Below are positions 9,241 through 16,843 of a stretch of DNA of 64,000 nt, in pieces. The DNA is from JABMQB01 sp963678235 (GTDB taxonomy: Bacteria; Bacteroidota; Bacteroidia; Bacteroidales; Prolixibacteraceae). A program made the position numbers and the translations under genes. The stretch lies in NCBI GenBank assembly GCA_963678235.1, contig OY782766.1, positions 2,294,001-2,358,000 of the forward strand, given 5' to 3'. Position 1 is the stretch's first letter, and every line of letters starts with the position of its first letter. The notes beneath the pieces were generated by a model. That model did not search any database and was not told where the DNA came from. It was given only the letters and a program-made list of their open reading frames with translations.

Positions 9241-9295
9241 ATTCTAATCAAGCTGTGGTATTTAGCACTTTCCCTGCCACAACTGATACAAAAGG

Positions 9296-10354
9296 TTATG
9301 CGTTTTTTTTCTTTAATATTTTGACTATTCGACTGTAAATTATTTCTGCTAAATTCCAGTCGTACCCTTCAAAATTAGTTGTATTATTGAATTGAACAAC
9401 CACCATGTCCATTTCTTTGCAATATTTTGCAATACTTTGGTAACCAGGAAGCAACCCAGTGTGTTCATAAACATAAATTGAAGAATAAATTTCCTGTTCA
9501 CCTTCATTAAACACAGAGCCATCGTTTAGTGCCCGCAAGAATTTGCCCACGTCTTCTGCTGTAGCCAACATCAAACCCGTATTTTCATACTTGAAATCGT
9601 TTTCAAGGCCAACATAATAACCGCTCATTACATCGTCCATGTTCACATCACTAAGCGAACCAAAAGTGTTTTTCAGTCCAAGTGGAATCAATATTCTCTC
9701 CCTGATATATTGTTGGTGGGGATAGCCCAAGGTTTTATCAATGAGGTCCTCAATCAACATATAATTGGTATTTGAATACCCATAACCTTCACCGGGCTCA
9801 AAATCGGCTGGCAAATCCAGTCCGTATTCCAGTGCTTCTTGCCTGCTTTTAGGAGGTTTTGTCCAATAATCAGGATGGTCGACAAAATTGGGAATGCCAC
9901 TCCGATGCTGCACCATCATTCTCAAGGTTATTTTATCGGCATGTTCAATTCTTCCCGCAAGTTCAGGAAAGCACTCTGCAAGTGTTTTATCCAATGACAA
10001 GCGCCCCTCTTTAACCAATTTTGTGGTAGCTACAGCGATATATAACTTTGTAATACTCGCAATTTTGAATAAGGCTTGCGGATAGGCAGGTATTTTCTTA
10101 TTTCGGTCGTGCCAGCCTGCGGCATAAAATCCCGGTGGCTTTCCTGCTTCGTCCACATAAACAATCATACCATCAAAACCATAATTAATTCCTTTGTCGA
10201 GTTGTTCCTGAACCGTACCAGGCAATGGCATTATCCATGCCCTTACCAAAATCCATGGAACGAAGTACAGGGAGCCAATGCTTGCAATAATAAATACAAT
10301 GCGGAATATTCTCCGCAAGTGCGGGGCAGGCAGTTTTATCTGTTTTACTTTCAT
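9296..10354 (-). CDS. Serine hydrolase, class C beta-lactamase family, membrane-anchored
   Basis: A 352-residue protein with an N-terminal hydrophobic anchor (about residues 15-40). Catalytic motifs are clear: SITK at 100-103, YSN at 193-195 and HTG in YEHTGLLPG near residue 305. This fits the beta-lactamase-related penicillin-binding/esterase family. It is diverged from the 4263-5393 protein (different N-terminus and YSN against YSD), so it is not a recent duplicate. The substrate is unknown. The region downstream of the stop (9241-9295) holds only the end of a hairpin element (GGTTATGCG). Confidence 0.8.
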   Translation of the reverse strand: MKVKQIKLPAPHLRRIFRIVFIIASIGSLYFVPWILVRAWIMPLPGTVQEQLDKGINYGFDGMIVYVDEAGKPPGFYAAGWHDRNKKIPAYPQALFKIASITKLYIAVATTKLVKEGRLSLDKTLAECFPELAGRIEHADKITLRMMVQHRSGIPNFVDHPDYWTKPPKSRQEALEYGLDLPADFEPGEGYGYSNTNYMLIEDLIDKTLGYPHQQYIRERILIPLGLKNTFGSLSDVNMDDVMSGYYVGLENDFKYENTGLMLATAEDVGKFLRALNDGSVFNEGEQEIYSSIYVYEHTGLLPGYQSIAKYCKEMDMVVVQFNNTTNFEGYDWNLAEIIYSRIVKILKKKNA

Positions 10355-10747
10355 AATGTCAATCTATTTCAGTATGGTTCAAAATTAATGCTAACTGTTA
10401 ATTATATGCTCTTGTGGCGGATTGTAGATCTTTAGGATGAAGAACAATCAGGCGTAAATCTGAGTTACGACACAATAGAATCCGCAATGCGCTATAATAA
10501 AATGTCGAATAAAGTGAATTGTTCAAAAGGTTGGCTAAATATTCTTGCACTAATTGCCTTTATTCCTAACGAACCATAGCAAAACACAATAGTAAATTGT
10601 ATGAATCGTAGTAGACCACGAACTCAAATTTTCCTAGTTAGCACTAAATTTTAAGCACATTACATTGCTTTTGATTGTTGCTGTCGCGGCTATTATATTT
10701 ATACCTTGTTAGTTTTTCGTGCTCTATGGAGTTTTTTTAGATTAGTC
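10355..10747. other. 393-bp intergenic region with a decayed hairpin element
   Basis: No convincing gene. The right part, about 10684-10722, reads CGCGGCTATTATATTTATAC followed by CTTGTTAG on the plus strand; on the minus strand this is a CTAACAAGGTATAAATATAATAG start typical of the hairpin elements, placed 26 bp after the DUF3307 stop. The other arm is not clearly present (possible remnant around 10570-10600, CCTAACGAACCATAG). The rest looks like eroded repeat sequence. Confidence 0.4.
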
Positions 10748-11482
10748 TTATTTTATAATTTGTTGTATTATAAGTCCCATTATAATTGCCAAAAGAAAAC
10801 TTATAAATGTCCCAATGATAATATATTCAGTCTTTTTTTGATCTGTAGAATTTTTTAAGTCTCCAAAACGGAATACTGATTTTGCAGCAAGTAAAAAACC
10901 AATTACACTTAATTGATTTACAATAATAAATGTGAAAATTAGGACTCGCTCTATTATTCCTATCCACTTTCCTGCGTTTTCTAAACCTTTTATTTTATTT
11001 GAATCAGATAACTCATTGTTCCACTTATTTGTCATTTTACCAATCAATACTGATGTTGGTATCGTTAATAATGTATAAGCCAAAAACAACCACCAGAATT
11101 TTGGATTATCAATATATGAACTTAATAATTCAAAAAACTTTTCACTTTGCTTTGTATGAACTAACCAAACTGCAATAATAATCAGAAGGTGAAATAATTG
11201 ATCTATGATAAAAATCCAGATATTTGTTCGTTGTATAGAACTTTTTACAAGGTCAATTACAAAATGAAGAAATGAAATAATCAAAACTAAACTCCATAAT
11301 TTAAAATCCCAGAGGAATATAAATAGAGTTGTTGCTGTTATTATTACATGAACGTATAAATGCCATGATTTGAAACCATGTTTATCTTTTTCTGTCGCCC
11401 ATATAGTAGGTTGAAGAATAAAGTCAGATAAAAAATGTGCAACAAGAATTTTTAATAATAGGTCAACGTTTAATGCGTCCAT
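10748..11482 (-). CDS. DUF3307 family membrane protein
   Basis: A 244-residue integral membrane protein with about six hydrophobic helices. The N-terminus LLKILVAHFLSDFILQPTIWATEKDKHGFKSWHLYVHVIITATTLF matches the DUF3307 pattern (HxxxDFxxQ, W..H...H). Its biochemical function is unknown. It follows satD-like gene 11485-12177 with a 2-bp gap, so the two are co-transcribed and probably work together. In my knowledge DUF3307 proteins are commonly paired with SatD-type proteins in Bacteroidota. Confidence 0.85.
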   Translation of the reverse strand: MDALNVDLLLKILVAHFLSDFILQPTIWATEKDKHGFKSWHLYVHVIITATTLFIFLWDFKLWSLVLIISFLHFVIDLVKSSIQRTNIWIFIIDQLFHLLIIIAVWLVHTKQSEKFFELLSSYIDNPKFWWLFLAYTLLTIPTSVLIGKMTNKWNNELSDSNKIKGLENAGKWIGIIERVLIFTFIIVNQLSVIGFLLAAKSVFRFGDLKNSTDQKKTEYIIIGTFISFLLAIIMGLIIQQIIK

Positions 11483-11484
11483 TT

Positions 11485-12177
11485 TTATTTAGCTTTAGTA
11501 ATGAGTTCAAGATATCTTTCTAAAAAGGCGTTTATACTTCCAATATTTCCGTATGTAACTAACCGTTTATGAGTAGCTGGCTGGGTTATTTTCAATATGC
11601 TTGCTAATTCACTTTGGTTCTTCTTGTCTAAAAGATGGATAAAAACAGCCATTGCAGTATTTGCAGTCCAACGACTGATAACGGCATCCGCAAGTTTAGA
11701 TTCTACATAAAACTCTTTATTAACACTTTCCCATGGCGTGTCTACTCCTAGTCTTTCATTTTCCTTTTTTAATTTATCAAGTAAATAACCTGATTTTTGA
11801 AAAGCCTCGCCTTGTGACTCTGATACTTTACTCCCCAAATAGTTTACGTCACCTATTCCTATTGCAATCCGTGCATCAGTATAAGCGTAGTTTATAGGTT
11901 TATTTAATCTTCTTTTCCCAGCTATGCTAAAGCTTGATTCAAATGTGCGTAATTGAGCTCTTATTATTATAGCTGATATTAGGGCTAATTCAGGATCCGG
12001 AATTATTGCTTGGAAACTGTCTCCTCTAAAAATCTGAAATGAAGCTTTGTTGAACAAAACCTTCTTATTAAGCTCATTGAAAGTTTCTTTCAGAGAATTA
12101 ATTACTGTTTCTATTTCTCCTCCTTTAATAGTTCTCGATTTAACAAGATCTCCTGTAAGTACTGCAACTTTATCCAT
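11485..12177 (-). CDS. SatD family protein with C-terminal helix-turn-helix
   Basis: A 230-residue protein. The N-terminal 150 residues (VAVLTGDLVKSR, FQIFRGDSFQAII, ARIAIGIGDVNYLG) match the SatD family and have the look of a degenerate nucleotide-cyclase/GGDEF-like fold. The C-terminal 60 residues, QSELASILKITQPATHKRLVTYGNIGSI, form a plausible helix-turn-helix. It is the first gene of the satD-DUF3307 operon. Two sets of palindromic sites (12207-12255 and 12336-12384) lie directly upstream, so self-regulation by the C-terminal domain is likely. SatD proteins are reported in acid or stress tolerance; the precise role is unknown. Confidence 0.8.
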   Translation of the reverse strand: MDKVAVLTGDLVKSRTIKGGEIETVINSLKETFNELNKKVLFNKASFQIFRGDSFQAIIPDPELALISAIIIRAQLRTFESSFSIAGKRRLNKPINYAYTDARIAIGIGDVNYLGSKVSESQGEAFQKSGYLLDKLKKENERLGVDTPWESVNKEFYVESKLADAVISRWTANTAMAVFIHLLDKKNQSELASILKITQPATHKRLVTYGNIGSINAFLERYLELITKAK

Positions 12178-12206
12178 GCTATTATTATTTTATCATCATA
12201 AGCAAC

Positions 12207-12255
12207 TATAACCATAGCAGGTTATAAGGAACAAATATAACCTCTATGAGTTATA
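12207..12255. promoter_or_regulatory. Operator array 1 upstream of the SatD operon
   Basis: Two 20-bp dyads, each TATAAC-N8-GTTATA, at 12207-12226 and 12236-12255, separated by 9 bp. Their centres are 29 bp apart. The first is 30 bp upstream of the SatD start codon, well placed to overlap a promoter or ribosome site. The same arrangement is repeated exactly in spacing at 12336-12384. Confidence 0.75.
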
Positions 12256-12335
12256 CTTGCAAAATATATTTCCTTTTGTCTATCATTTCTATTTGATTTA
12301 TTTTAAAAATCACGATCTCCAGCATCATCAATTAT

Positions 12336-12384
12336 TATAACGCTACTAGGTTATAAAACACTACTATAACTTATAAAGGTTATA
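12336..12384. promoter_or_regulatory. Operator array 2 upstream of the SatD operon
   Basis: Again TATAAC-N8-GTTATA twice, at 12336-12355 and 12365-12384, with the same 9-bp gap, so this 49-bp array has the same geometry as array 1 although the spacer bases differ. The two arrays start 129 bp apart. Conserved half-sites with unconserved spacers are what a dimeric DNA-binding protein would select. Confidence 0.75.
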
Positions 12385-12436
12385 TCCTTACTATATCTTC
12401 TACAAGATTTAGCACTATTTTAAACCTTAAATATGA

Positions 12437-12710
12437 AACCTAACGTTTGTATAAGAAATTTGAAGAATCTCAATTTCCCTGTATATTCCACTATCCATCA
12501 ATAATATACAAGCTCATCAACATATACATCTGGGCAATAAAATTTTGCAGGAAATCCGGGGGTTGCGTGGTGTGCGTTACCGGGTTTCGTAGCCTTTGCA
12601 AAATACAAATATCCCTTTCGAAAAGCAACATTACAAGCTTCTTTACAAACATTTCAAACAAAAGTGATATCAGTCCCAGTTGGCAATCCCAGTTTACAGT
12701 CCCAGTCTGA
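12437..12710 (-). repeat. Dispersed element, family B, copy B2, with three tandem units
   Basis: Begins TAACGTTTGTATAAG, then a spacer and the conserved core (GCAGGAAATCCGGGGG ... CCGGGTTTCGTAGC ... GCAAAATACAAATATCCC). It ends with three degenerate 13-bp units (12672-12710). It lies between the P5C-reductase-like gene stop and the SatD operator region. Its outer end on the minus strand, CGTTAGGT, fits the integron consensus GTTRRRY. Confidence 0.8.
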
Positions 12711-12780
12711 TTGCAAACTTAACTATCAAGAATTTAAAAGAGTTACAATAACTTCCCAGGCAACATTTTTTCACCATCTG

Positions 12781-13554
12781 TTACGGTTTTATTTTCGCAA
12801 ACAATCCGGGCAGTTTGGTATTCAGAATATTTACAATTTCAGGTTCATGCTCACCAATAGGTTTGACGGGGATTAAATCCATTACCTGAGCCGGGGTTAA
12901 TCCCGATTTGTAGTAGGTTTTTAGTGCTTTTTTCAAGGTTAACGAAACTGTTTTTTGAGCTTCTTCAGGAGTCAATCCAATTTCCACTGAAATTCTTTCC
13001 ATTTCGAGCCATTGAAACCAAAAATACGTAGGTAACATGGCTGATGCAATGGCATAAGCTTCTAATTTGCTTTCTTCTACTTCGAAGGTTTTACCAAGTT
13101 TTTTCACAAGTTTCAGCACCTGTTTTTTATCTTTTTCATCAAATCCTGTTGCGAAATTTATCGGATTATAGCCATCGTTGATAAATGATGTTGCGTTGGG
13201 AATCATCCTTGCCAGTTTCTTTGTGGTGAGTATTGTTGCCATTTTTTCGATAGTGATTTTTGGAGCCAATGAAATTACAATGGTAGTTTCACCAACAGCA
13301 TCTTTTATCGCCTGCAAAGTTTCTAGCATGACCGGTGGATGAACGGCAAGAAAAACGATTTCAGAATTAGCAGCTTCTACGGCAGTACCAACAGAAACCA
13401 CTCCGGGAAATTCGCTTTGCAATGCTTTTAAAGTCTCTGCATTCGGTTCAAATACTGTTATTGATTTGGACAAGGCTTTTCTATTTGATAACCCCTGAAG
13501 GAAAATCCGTGTGATTCTTCCCCCACCAATAAAACCAAGTGATTTAGTTTTCAT
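12781..13554 (-). CDS. Pyrroline-5-carboxylate reductase-like dehydrogenase
   Basis: A 257-residue cytoplasmic protein of the ProC/NADP oxidoreductase family. The N-terminus LGFIGGGRITRIFLQGL is a dinucleotide-binding loop (GxGxxx variant GGGRI), followed by FLAVHPPVMLETL and the family signature LARMIPNATSFINDGYNPI (compare MPN). The C-terminal part is the helical dimer domain. The conventional reaction is NAD(P)H-dependent reduction of P5C to proline, but the loop differs from housekeeping ProC and the gene sits in an accessory zone, so another imine or keto substrate is possible. Directly upstream is a broken DNA-binding gene. Confidence 0.75.
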   Translation of the reverse strand: MKTKSLGFIGGGRITRIFLQGLSNRKALSKSITVFEPNAETLKALQSEFPGVVSVGTAVEAANSEIVFLAVHPPVMLETLQAIKDAVGETTIVISLAPKITIEKMATILTTKKLARMIPNATSFINDGYNPINFATGFDEKDKKQVLKLVKKLGKTFEVEESKLEAYAIASAMLPTYFWFQWLEMERISVEIGLTPEEAQKTVSLTLKKALKTYYKSGLTPAQVMDLIPVKPIGEHEPEIVNILNTKLPGLFAKIKP

Positions 13555-13557
13555 AAT

Positions 13558-13778
13558 AGTTGAAATTTTTGTTTTAATTCTTGATCAAAATTTTACAAAT
13601 ACCTTTTGACAGTTCTTTCATTAACAGCTTAAAATTCAGCAAGCATTTGGGGAGTAAATTTAAACTTACGTTCACCTAACATTTCTGAAATACCAATATA
13701 TTACTGAATATTTTCAAAAGCAAATCTATTATTCAAGATGTTTTGCCTATCAATCGTCGAAATCGTTAAATCTTTCAT
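13558..13778 (-). pseudogene. Remnant of an HTH DNA-binding protein, with in-frame stops
   Basis: Translating the minus strand from ATG at 13778 gives MKDLTISTIDRQNILNNRF then AFENIQ, stop, YIGISEMLGERKFKFTPQML then AEF, stop, AVNERTVKRYL, stop, NFDQELKTKIS. The frame is kept through three stop codons and reads as one coherent N-terminal half of a DNA-binding protein with an HTH (FTPQMLAEF-AVNERTVKRYL). It runs straight into the P5C-reductase-like start. The pattern shows decay by point mutation after loss of function and truncation of the 3' half. Confidence 0.65.
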
Positions 13779-13873
13779 TTCCCTTCTTTTTTCAAAGATA
13801 CATATTTTAAATGCGGCTGTTTTTACAATGAGTTTAAGGGTAAATTGTTAGTTATTGGGATAGACTACGAGGA

Positions 13874-13976
13874 GCGTTGCTACCCGAAGAATTCGGAACT
13901 AAAAACGAGCTTCGACCAATCAGGGGCAGTTGGCATACCACCAAACCCCGCCCTGCAATATGTACTGTGTTAGCAC
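13874..13976 (-). repeat. attC-like hairpin element, family A, incomplete copy
   Basis: The right half (GTTGGCATACCACCAAACCC, then CGCCCTGCAATATGTACTGTGTTAGC) is almost identical to copies at 18533-18665 and 20855-20988. The left arm is altered: the usual TAACGGTTGGTACATG is missing and replaced by unrelated sequence. It lies 32 bp after the stop of the HNH gene at 14009. Confidence 0.65.
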
Positions 13977-14008
13977 CTGTTTTTTGTTTTAGTTATTTCA
14001 AAGTCTAT

Positions 14009-14896
14009 TTATTTTATATCTCTTTCAAAATGGTCACTCAAGGAAACATTATCCAATTTTGTCATGAAATAATGATTGAATTTAATTTCCGGATGCACTC
14101 TGTCTGTTATTACTAGTTGACTTAATGGCAGCCGAATATCTTCATAATCTAAATTGTCATCTGCAATATTGAACGGTATAAAAATCTGATAAGCCCAGAA
14201 ACTGTAGAAAAATAGAAGTGCGTACTCTGGTGAATTATGCTCTTTCTTTTTCTTCATTAGCATTGCTGCAGGTCTCGGGAGTGGAACAGCTTGCTCTTTT
14301 TCATATAGAATAAACATTGGATGATTTTGAATCGTAAAATTGTCATTAGGTTTTAATAGCCATTCTATTGTTTTTTTGAATTTGTACAGTTCATCATAAT
14401 CCATTAATGAAAGAGCTATTTTAACCAAAGCTTTTAAAACAAATCTTGGTTTAAACTTTTGAGTCGAGCTATCAATTGAAATACGATTATTCTCAATTTT
14501 AAATGCATCTGTCTGTTTGTCTAGGTATAGTTTTAACTCGTTTTTTGTCCGAGTCAGTTTTAATGAGTTTTTCTTGTCAATATGTTTAGGATATTTTTTC
14601 CCTTTAACACCTGAAATTGTATTTTTCATCCCTCCGAAAAGGGACAAAGCCTGTTCATAGCGACTGAATTTATTATTGCAATTATCACATTCACTAAAAT
14701 ATTTGAGTTGTTTATTTCCAGTAAACTCTAGTATAACATGTGCTACACTGCTAAATAAAGATTCATCCGTTTCACCACAAAACCTACAAATATGATATTC
14801 CTTTTTATTGCACTTGTAATTCTCTGAATTGGTTGTCATTTCATAAAATTCAGGAAATTGGTCAATTTCATATGTTGCTGTTGGTTCTTTTTTCAT
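14009..14896 (-). CDS. HNH endonuclease-like zinc protein
   Basis: A 295-residue protein. Residues about 37-80 read CRFCGETDESLFSSVAHVIL, a CxxC followed by the His-containing turn, then EFTGNKQL and ECDNCNNKFSRYE, a second CxxC followed by N and a terminal acidic/His region. This matches the HNH_5-type treble-clef nuclease layout (CxxC..AHxxP..lGN..CxxCN..fs), with leucine in place of the usual proline. The C-terminal two thirds are unassigned. Related proteins appear in restriction and phage-defence islands, so a defensive nuclease role is an inference. Single gene with its own element. Confidence 0.6.
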   Translation of the reverse strand: MKKEPTATYEIDQFPEFYEMTTNSENYKCNKKEYHICRFCGETDESLFSSVAHVILEFTGNKQLKYFSECDNCNNKFSRYEQALSLFGGMKNTISGVKGKKYPKHIDKKNSLKLTRTKNELKLYLDKQTDAFKIENNRISIDSSTQKFKPRFVLKALVKIALSLMDYDELYKFKKTIEWLLKPNDNFTIQNHPMFILYEKEQAVPLPRPAAMLMKKKKEHNSPEYALLFFYSFWAYQIFIPFNIADDNLDYEDIRLPLSQLVITDRVHPEIKFNHYFMTKLDNVSLSDHFERDIK

Positions 14897-14908
14897 CGTC
14901 TTTTTTGC

Positions 14909-15040
14909 CCATAACGTTGGTGTATGTTGCGTACCGGTTTGCGGGCGGTTTCCTGCACTGAAAGGCAGGAAAAAACTGCGTTGAAACCGGGATCCTGGGT
15001 TTTGCTCACCCAGGTATGCAATACTACACAGTGTTATGGT
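14909..15040 (-). repeat. attC-like hairpin element, copy C2
   Basis: On the minus strand it starts CATAACACTGTGTAGTATTG and ends TACGCAACATACACCAACG followed by TTATGGGC. The arms GTGTAGTATTGCATACC and GTGTATGTTGCGTACC (reverse complement) pair with one unpaired G. Inner palindromes CCTGGGTGAGCAAAACCCAGG and CCTGCACTGAAAGGCAGG add secondary hairpins. It forms the left border of a gene-free segment. Confidence 0.75.
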
Positions 15041-15121
15041 TACGTTTTTTAATTTTTTCTTCTCTTCAATTAAAAACGGGTGTTTCGAAAAACAGTCCGC
15101 TGCCCCAAACAGACACTTTAA

Positions 15122-15167
15122 ATACAGGGTATTAACTTTATACGGGTATAAGGATTGTTCCCTGTAT
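15122..15167. repeat. Nested palindrome inside the gene-free segment
   Basis: ATACAGGG at 15122-15129 pairs with CCCTGTAT at 15160-15167 (8 of 8). Inside it TTATAC and GTATAA (about 15138-15151) pair around a GG turn. The nested layout suggests an RNA stem-loop or a binding site for a dimeric protein. Confidence 0.6.
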
Positions 15168-15326
15168 GCCGGGATTTTTAAGTCTCTAACGGTTTAAAAT
15201 TTTTCTTCTGTTTGGTTTTTTGTTTAAATTTTAAATTGTTTTTCAAATTCAAAAACTCCTCTAAATCTACTACTTTTTTGAATTTATGTAAAATGTTTTT
15301 TTAACCCTTCCATTGAAATTCAATAC

Positions 15327-15475
15327 GTTCGGGATGCAAAACACTTGACTTTGTCATTTTTTTTCCCGAACTTCCGTTCAGTCGTTGTTGACGTTCGTAT
15401 ACGTCCTGAAGCAAGTCTTCAACGGTGACTAACGTACCAACGACTGGAAGCCAAAATTACCGTTTGGCTTTTTTT
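15327..15475 (+). ncRNA. Candidate structured RNA with intrinsic terminator
   Basis: On the plus strand, GTTCGGG (15327-15333) pairs with CCCGAAC (15365-15371). Then CAGTCGTTG (15379-15387) pairs perfectly with CAACGACTG (15438-15446) and encloses two 5-bp hairpins, GACGT-TCGTAT-ACGTC (15390-15405) and TGAAG-CAAGT-CTTCA (15407-15421), giving a multibranch junction. CTTC (15371-15374) can extend the outer stem with GAAG (15447-15450). A terminator follows immediately. No open frame fits. I know no named RNA family with this sequence; the promoter is not identified. Confidence 0.5.
15449..15475 (+). terminator. Intrinsic terminator of the candidate RNA
   Basis: AGCCAAA (15449-15455), a 7-nt loop, then TTTGGCT (15463-15469) followed by an unbroken run of T to 15475. 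The orientation fits plus-strand transcription only, although all nearby genes are on the minus strand. Confidence 0.7.
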
Positions 15476-15561
15476 AATTTCAATACCTTTCCAAAGAACA
15501 TTTTATATCTTAATAATCCTGTAATTGTGCCTGTTTTGTAACTCCCTGATTTTCAAATAGG

Positions 15562-15692
15562 TGCTAACGGCTCGAATATGCGTAGTGCGGGCTTTCAAGG
15601 CACTTCACTATCAAACCGCTACTTTGTTTATTAAATGCTATAAAATTCAAAATTACAAAATCGCCCCGCATTACGTATATTTATTGTTGTGC
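15562..15692 (-). repeat. attC-like hairpin element, copy C3
   Basis: Minus-strand start GCACAACAATAAATATACG, end ACGCATATTCGAGCCGTTAGC. The arms AATATACGTAATGCGGGG and AATATGCGTAGTGCGGGC (reverse complement) match at 15 of 18 positions. It lies 14 bp after the DJ-1-like gene stop. Confidence 0.7.
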
Positions 15693-15705
15693 TTTCGTGC
15701 TTTAT

Positions 15706-16281
15706 TTATTCACTCCATATTCCATTTTTAAACAACTGAAACCATTTCTCTATTTCATTATCTGATTTTAATCTGTTTTTCTTAAAAACTTCTCTTGCAA
15801 ATTCAATTGCGGCAATTCCATTTGCTGTAATAATATTCTTATCTGTCTTGGCTAATACACTTTGATAATTATCACTTCCAACATATTCAGGAGCAATTGC
15901 TTTTAAATAACCTAAATCATTACTTGTGTGTTTCAAATCATTCAATACTCCTAATTGTCCAAGAAAAGTAGTTGCAGCACAAATTGCAGCAATGGACTTA
16001 CCTGTTTTAAAAAGTTCTAGAGTCAAATTTTCTATTTCTTTATTTTCTCCTTTTTCCCAAGCTGTTCCTCCAGGTAAAATTAACATATTAACATCATCGG
16101 CTTTCAATTCCTTTAACGATGTTGTTGGATTAATTTGCAATCCTCCCATTGAGGTTACAGGATTTCCATCCTTTGAAAAGTAAACTAATTCAAAATCTTT
16201 ACTCTTATTAATTTCTGGTGTGAGATATGAAATCTCCCAATCTGAAAACCCATTAAAAAGAAATACACATATTTTATCCAT
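15706..16281 (-). CDS. DJ-1/PfpI family protein
   Basis: A 191-residue protein of the type 1 glutamine amidotransferase-like superfamily. It has the beta-strand opening ICVFLFNGFSDWEISYL with the conserved glutamate, MLILPGGTAWEKG, and the nucleophile elbow AAICAATTFLGQLGVL with cysteine near residue 99. Members are chaperones, deglycases, isocyanide hydratases or proteases, and the sequence alone does not decide between them. It follows the OmdA-type gene by 17 bp and so is probably in the same two-gene unit. Confidence 0.8.
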   Translation of the reverse strand: MDKICVFLFNGFSDWEISYLTPEINKSKDFELVYFSKDGNPVTSMGGLQINPTTSLKELKADDVNMLILPGGTAWEKGENKEIENLTLELFKTGKSIAAICAATTFLGQLGVLNDLKHTSNDLGYLKAIAPEYVGSDNYQSVLAKTDKNIITANGIAAIEFAREVFKKNRLKSDNEIEKWFQLFKNGIWSE

Positions 16282-16298
16282 TATAAACTCATATCTAT

Positions 16299-16787
16299 TT
16301 AAGGTACTCGAACATTTTTCTCTTTATTTTTCAATTGTACAATTAGTTTTTCAATATTTCTAACTATACTTTCCTTATTTTTTAATTGGTTAAGATATTT
16401 CAATATTGCTCTTTTTCTTGAATTGGTTAAACAATCAAAGTCTGTAGATAACTTATTTTCTTTGAGATGTTGACTTAATAAATCGGGAACTGGATATTGT
16501 TTAACTACTTTTTCATAATCTTGTTGAATTTCAAAAAAAGCAACTTGTCCTAAGGCTGTTTTGCCTCCTAACATCATTTCTTTATTAACAAATAATCTGT
16601 GCAATGAATTCTTAACAGGCATTAAAGTTTTTGTAAAACTAAAATCATTTATTCGTCCTTTAATATTTATTCGCCCCTTTTCTATAATTAGTGCATTTGT
16701 AATTTCTCTTGGAACATCAACACACCAATTTATTCCAGTCTGATAGATTTTTGCCGAAAATTCAAATTTATCATTTGTTGCCATCAA
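16299..16787 (-). CDS. DUF1905 / YdeI-OmdA family protein
   Basis: A 162-residue cytoplasmic protein. The N-terminal 90 residues match DUF1905 (FSAKIYQTGINWCVDVPREI, RINIKGRINDFSFTKTLMPV), and the C-terminal part is the bacteriocin-protection OmdA-type helical domain (FDCLTNSRKRAILKYLNQLKNKESIVRNIEKLI). Such fusion proteins are common in soil and marine bacteria; their activity is not established. Two adjacent start codons (MM) are possible. Its promoter region is now adjacent to an IS110 insertion at 16823. Confidence 0.8.
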   Translation of the reverse strand: MMATNDKFEFSAKIYQTGINWCVDVPREITNALIIEKGRINIKGRINDFSFTKTLMPVKNSLHRLFVNKEMMLGGKTALGQVAFFEIQQDYEKVVKQYPVPDLLSQHLKENKLSTDFDCLTNSRKRAILKYLNQLKNKESIVRNIEKLIVQLKNKEKNVRVP

Positions 16788-16843
16788 TTAATTCTCTCTC
16801 ATAGTTTCATATCTATACTTGCAGGGTCGTTCTTGCATTCTGA

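Larger units (their letters stand above)
15041..15561. other. Gene-free segment between two attC-like elements
   Basis: No protein gene on either strand. It contains a 46-bp palindrome (15122-15167), an AT-rich middle, a structured RNA candidate and a plus-strand terminator. It is bordered by elements C2 and C3, so it has the dimensions of a single cassette with no coding sequence. Confidence 0.6.
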
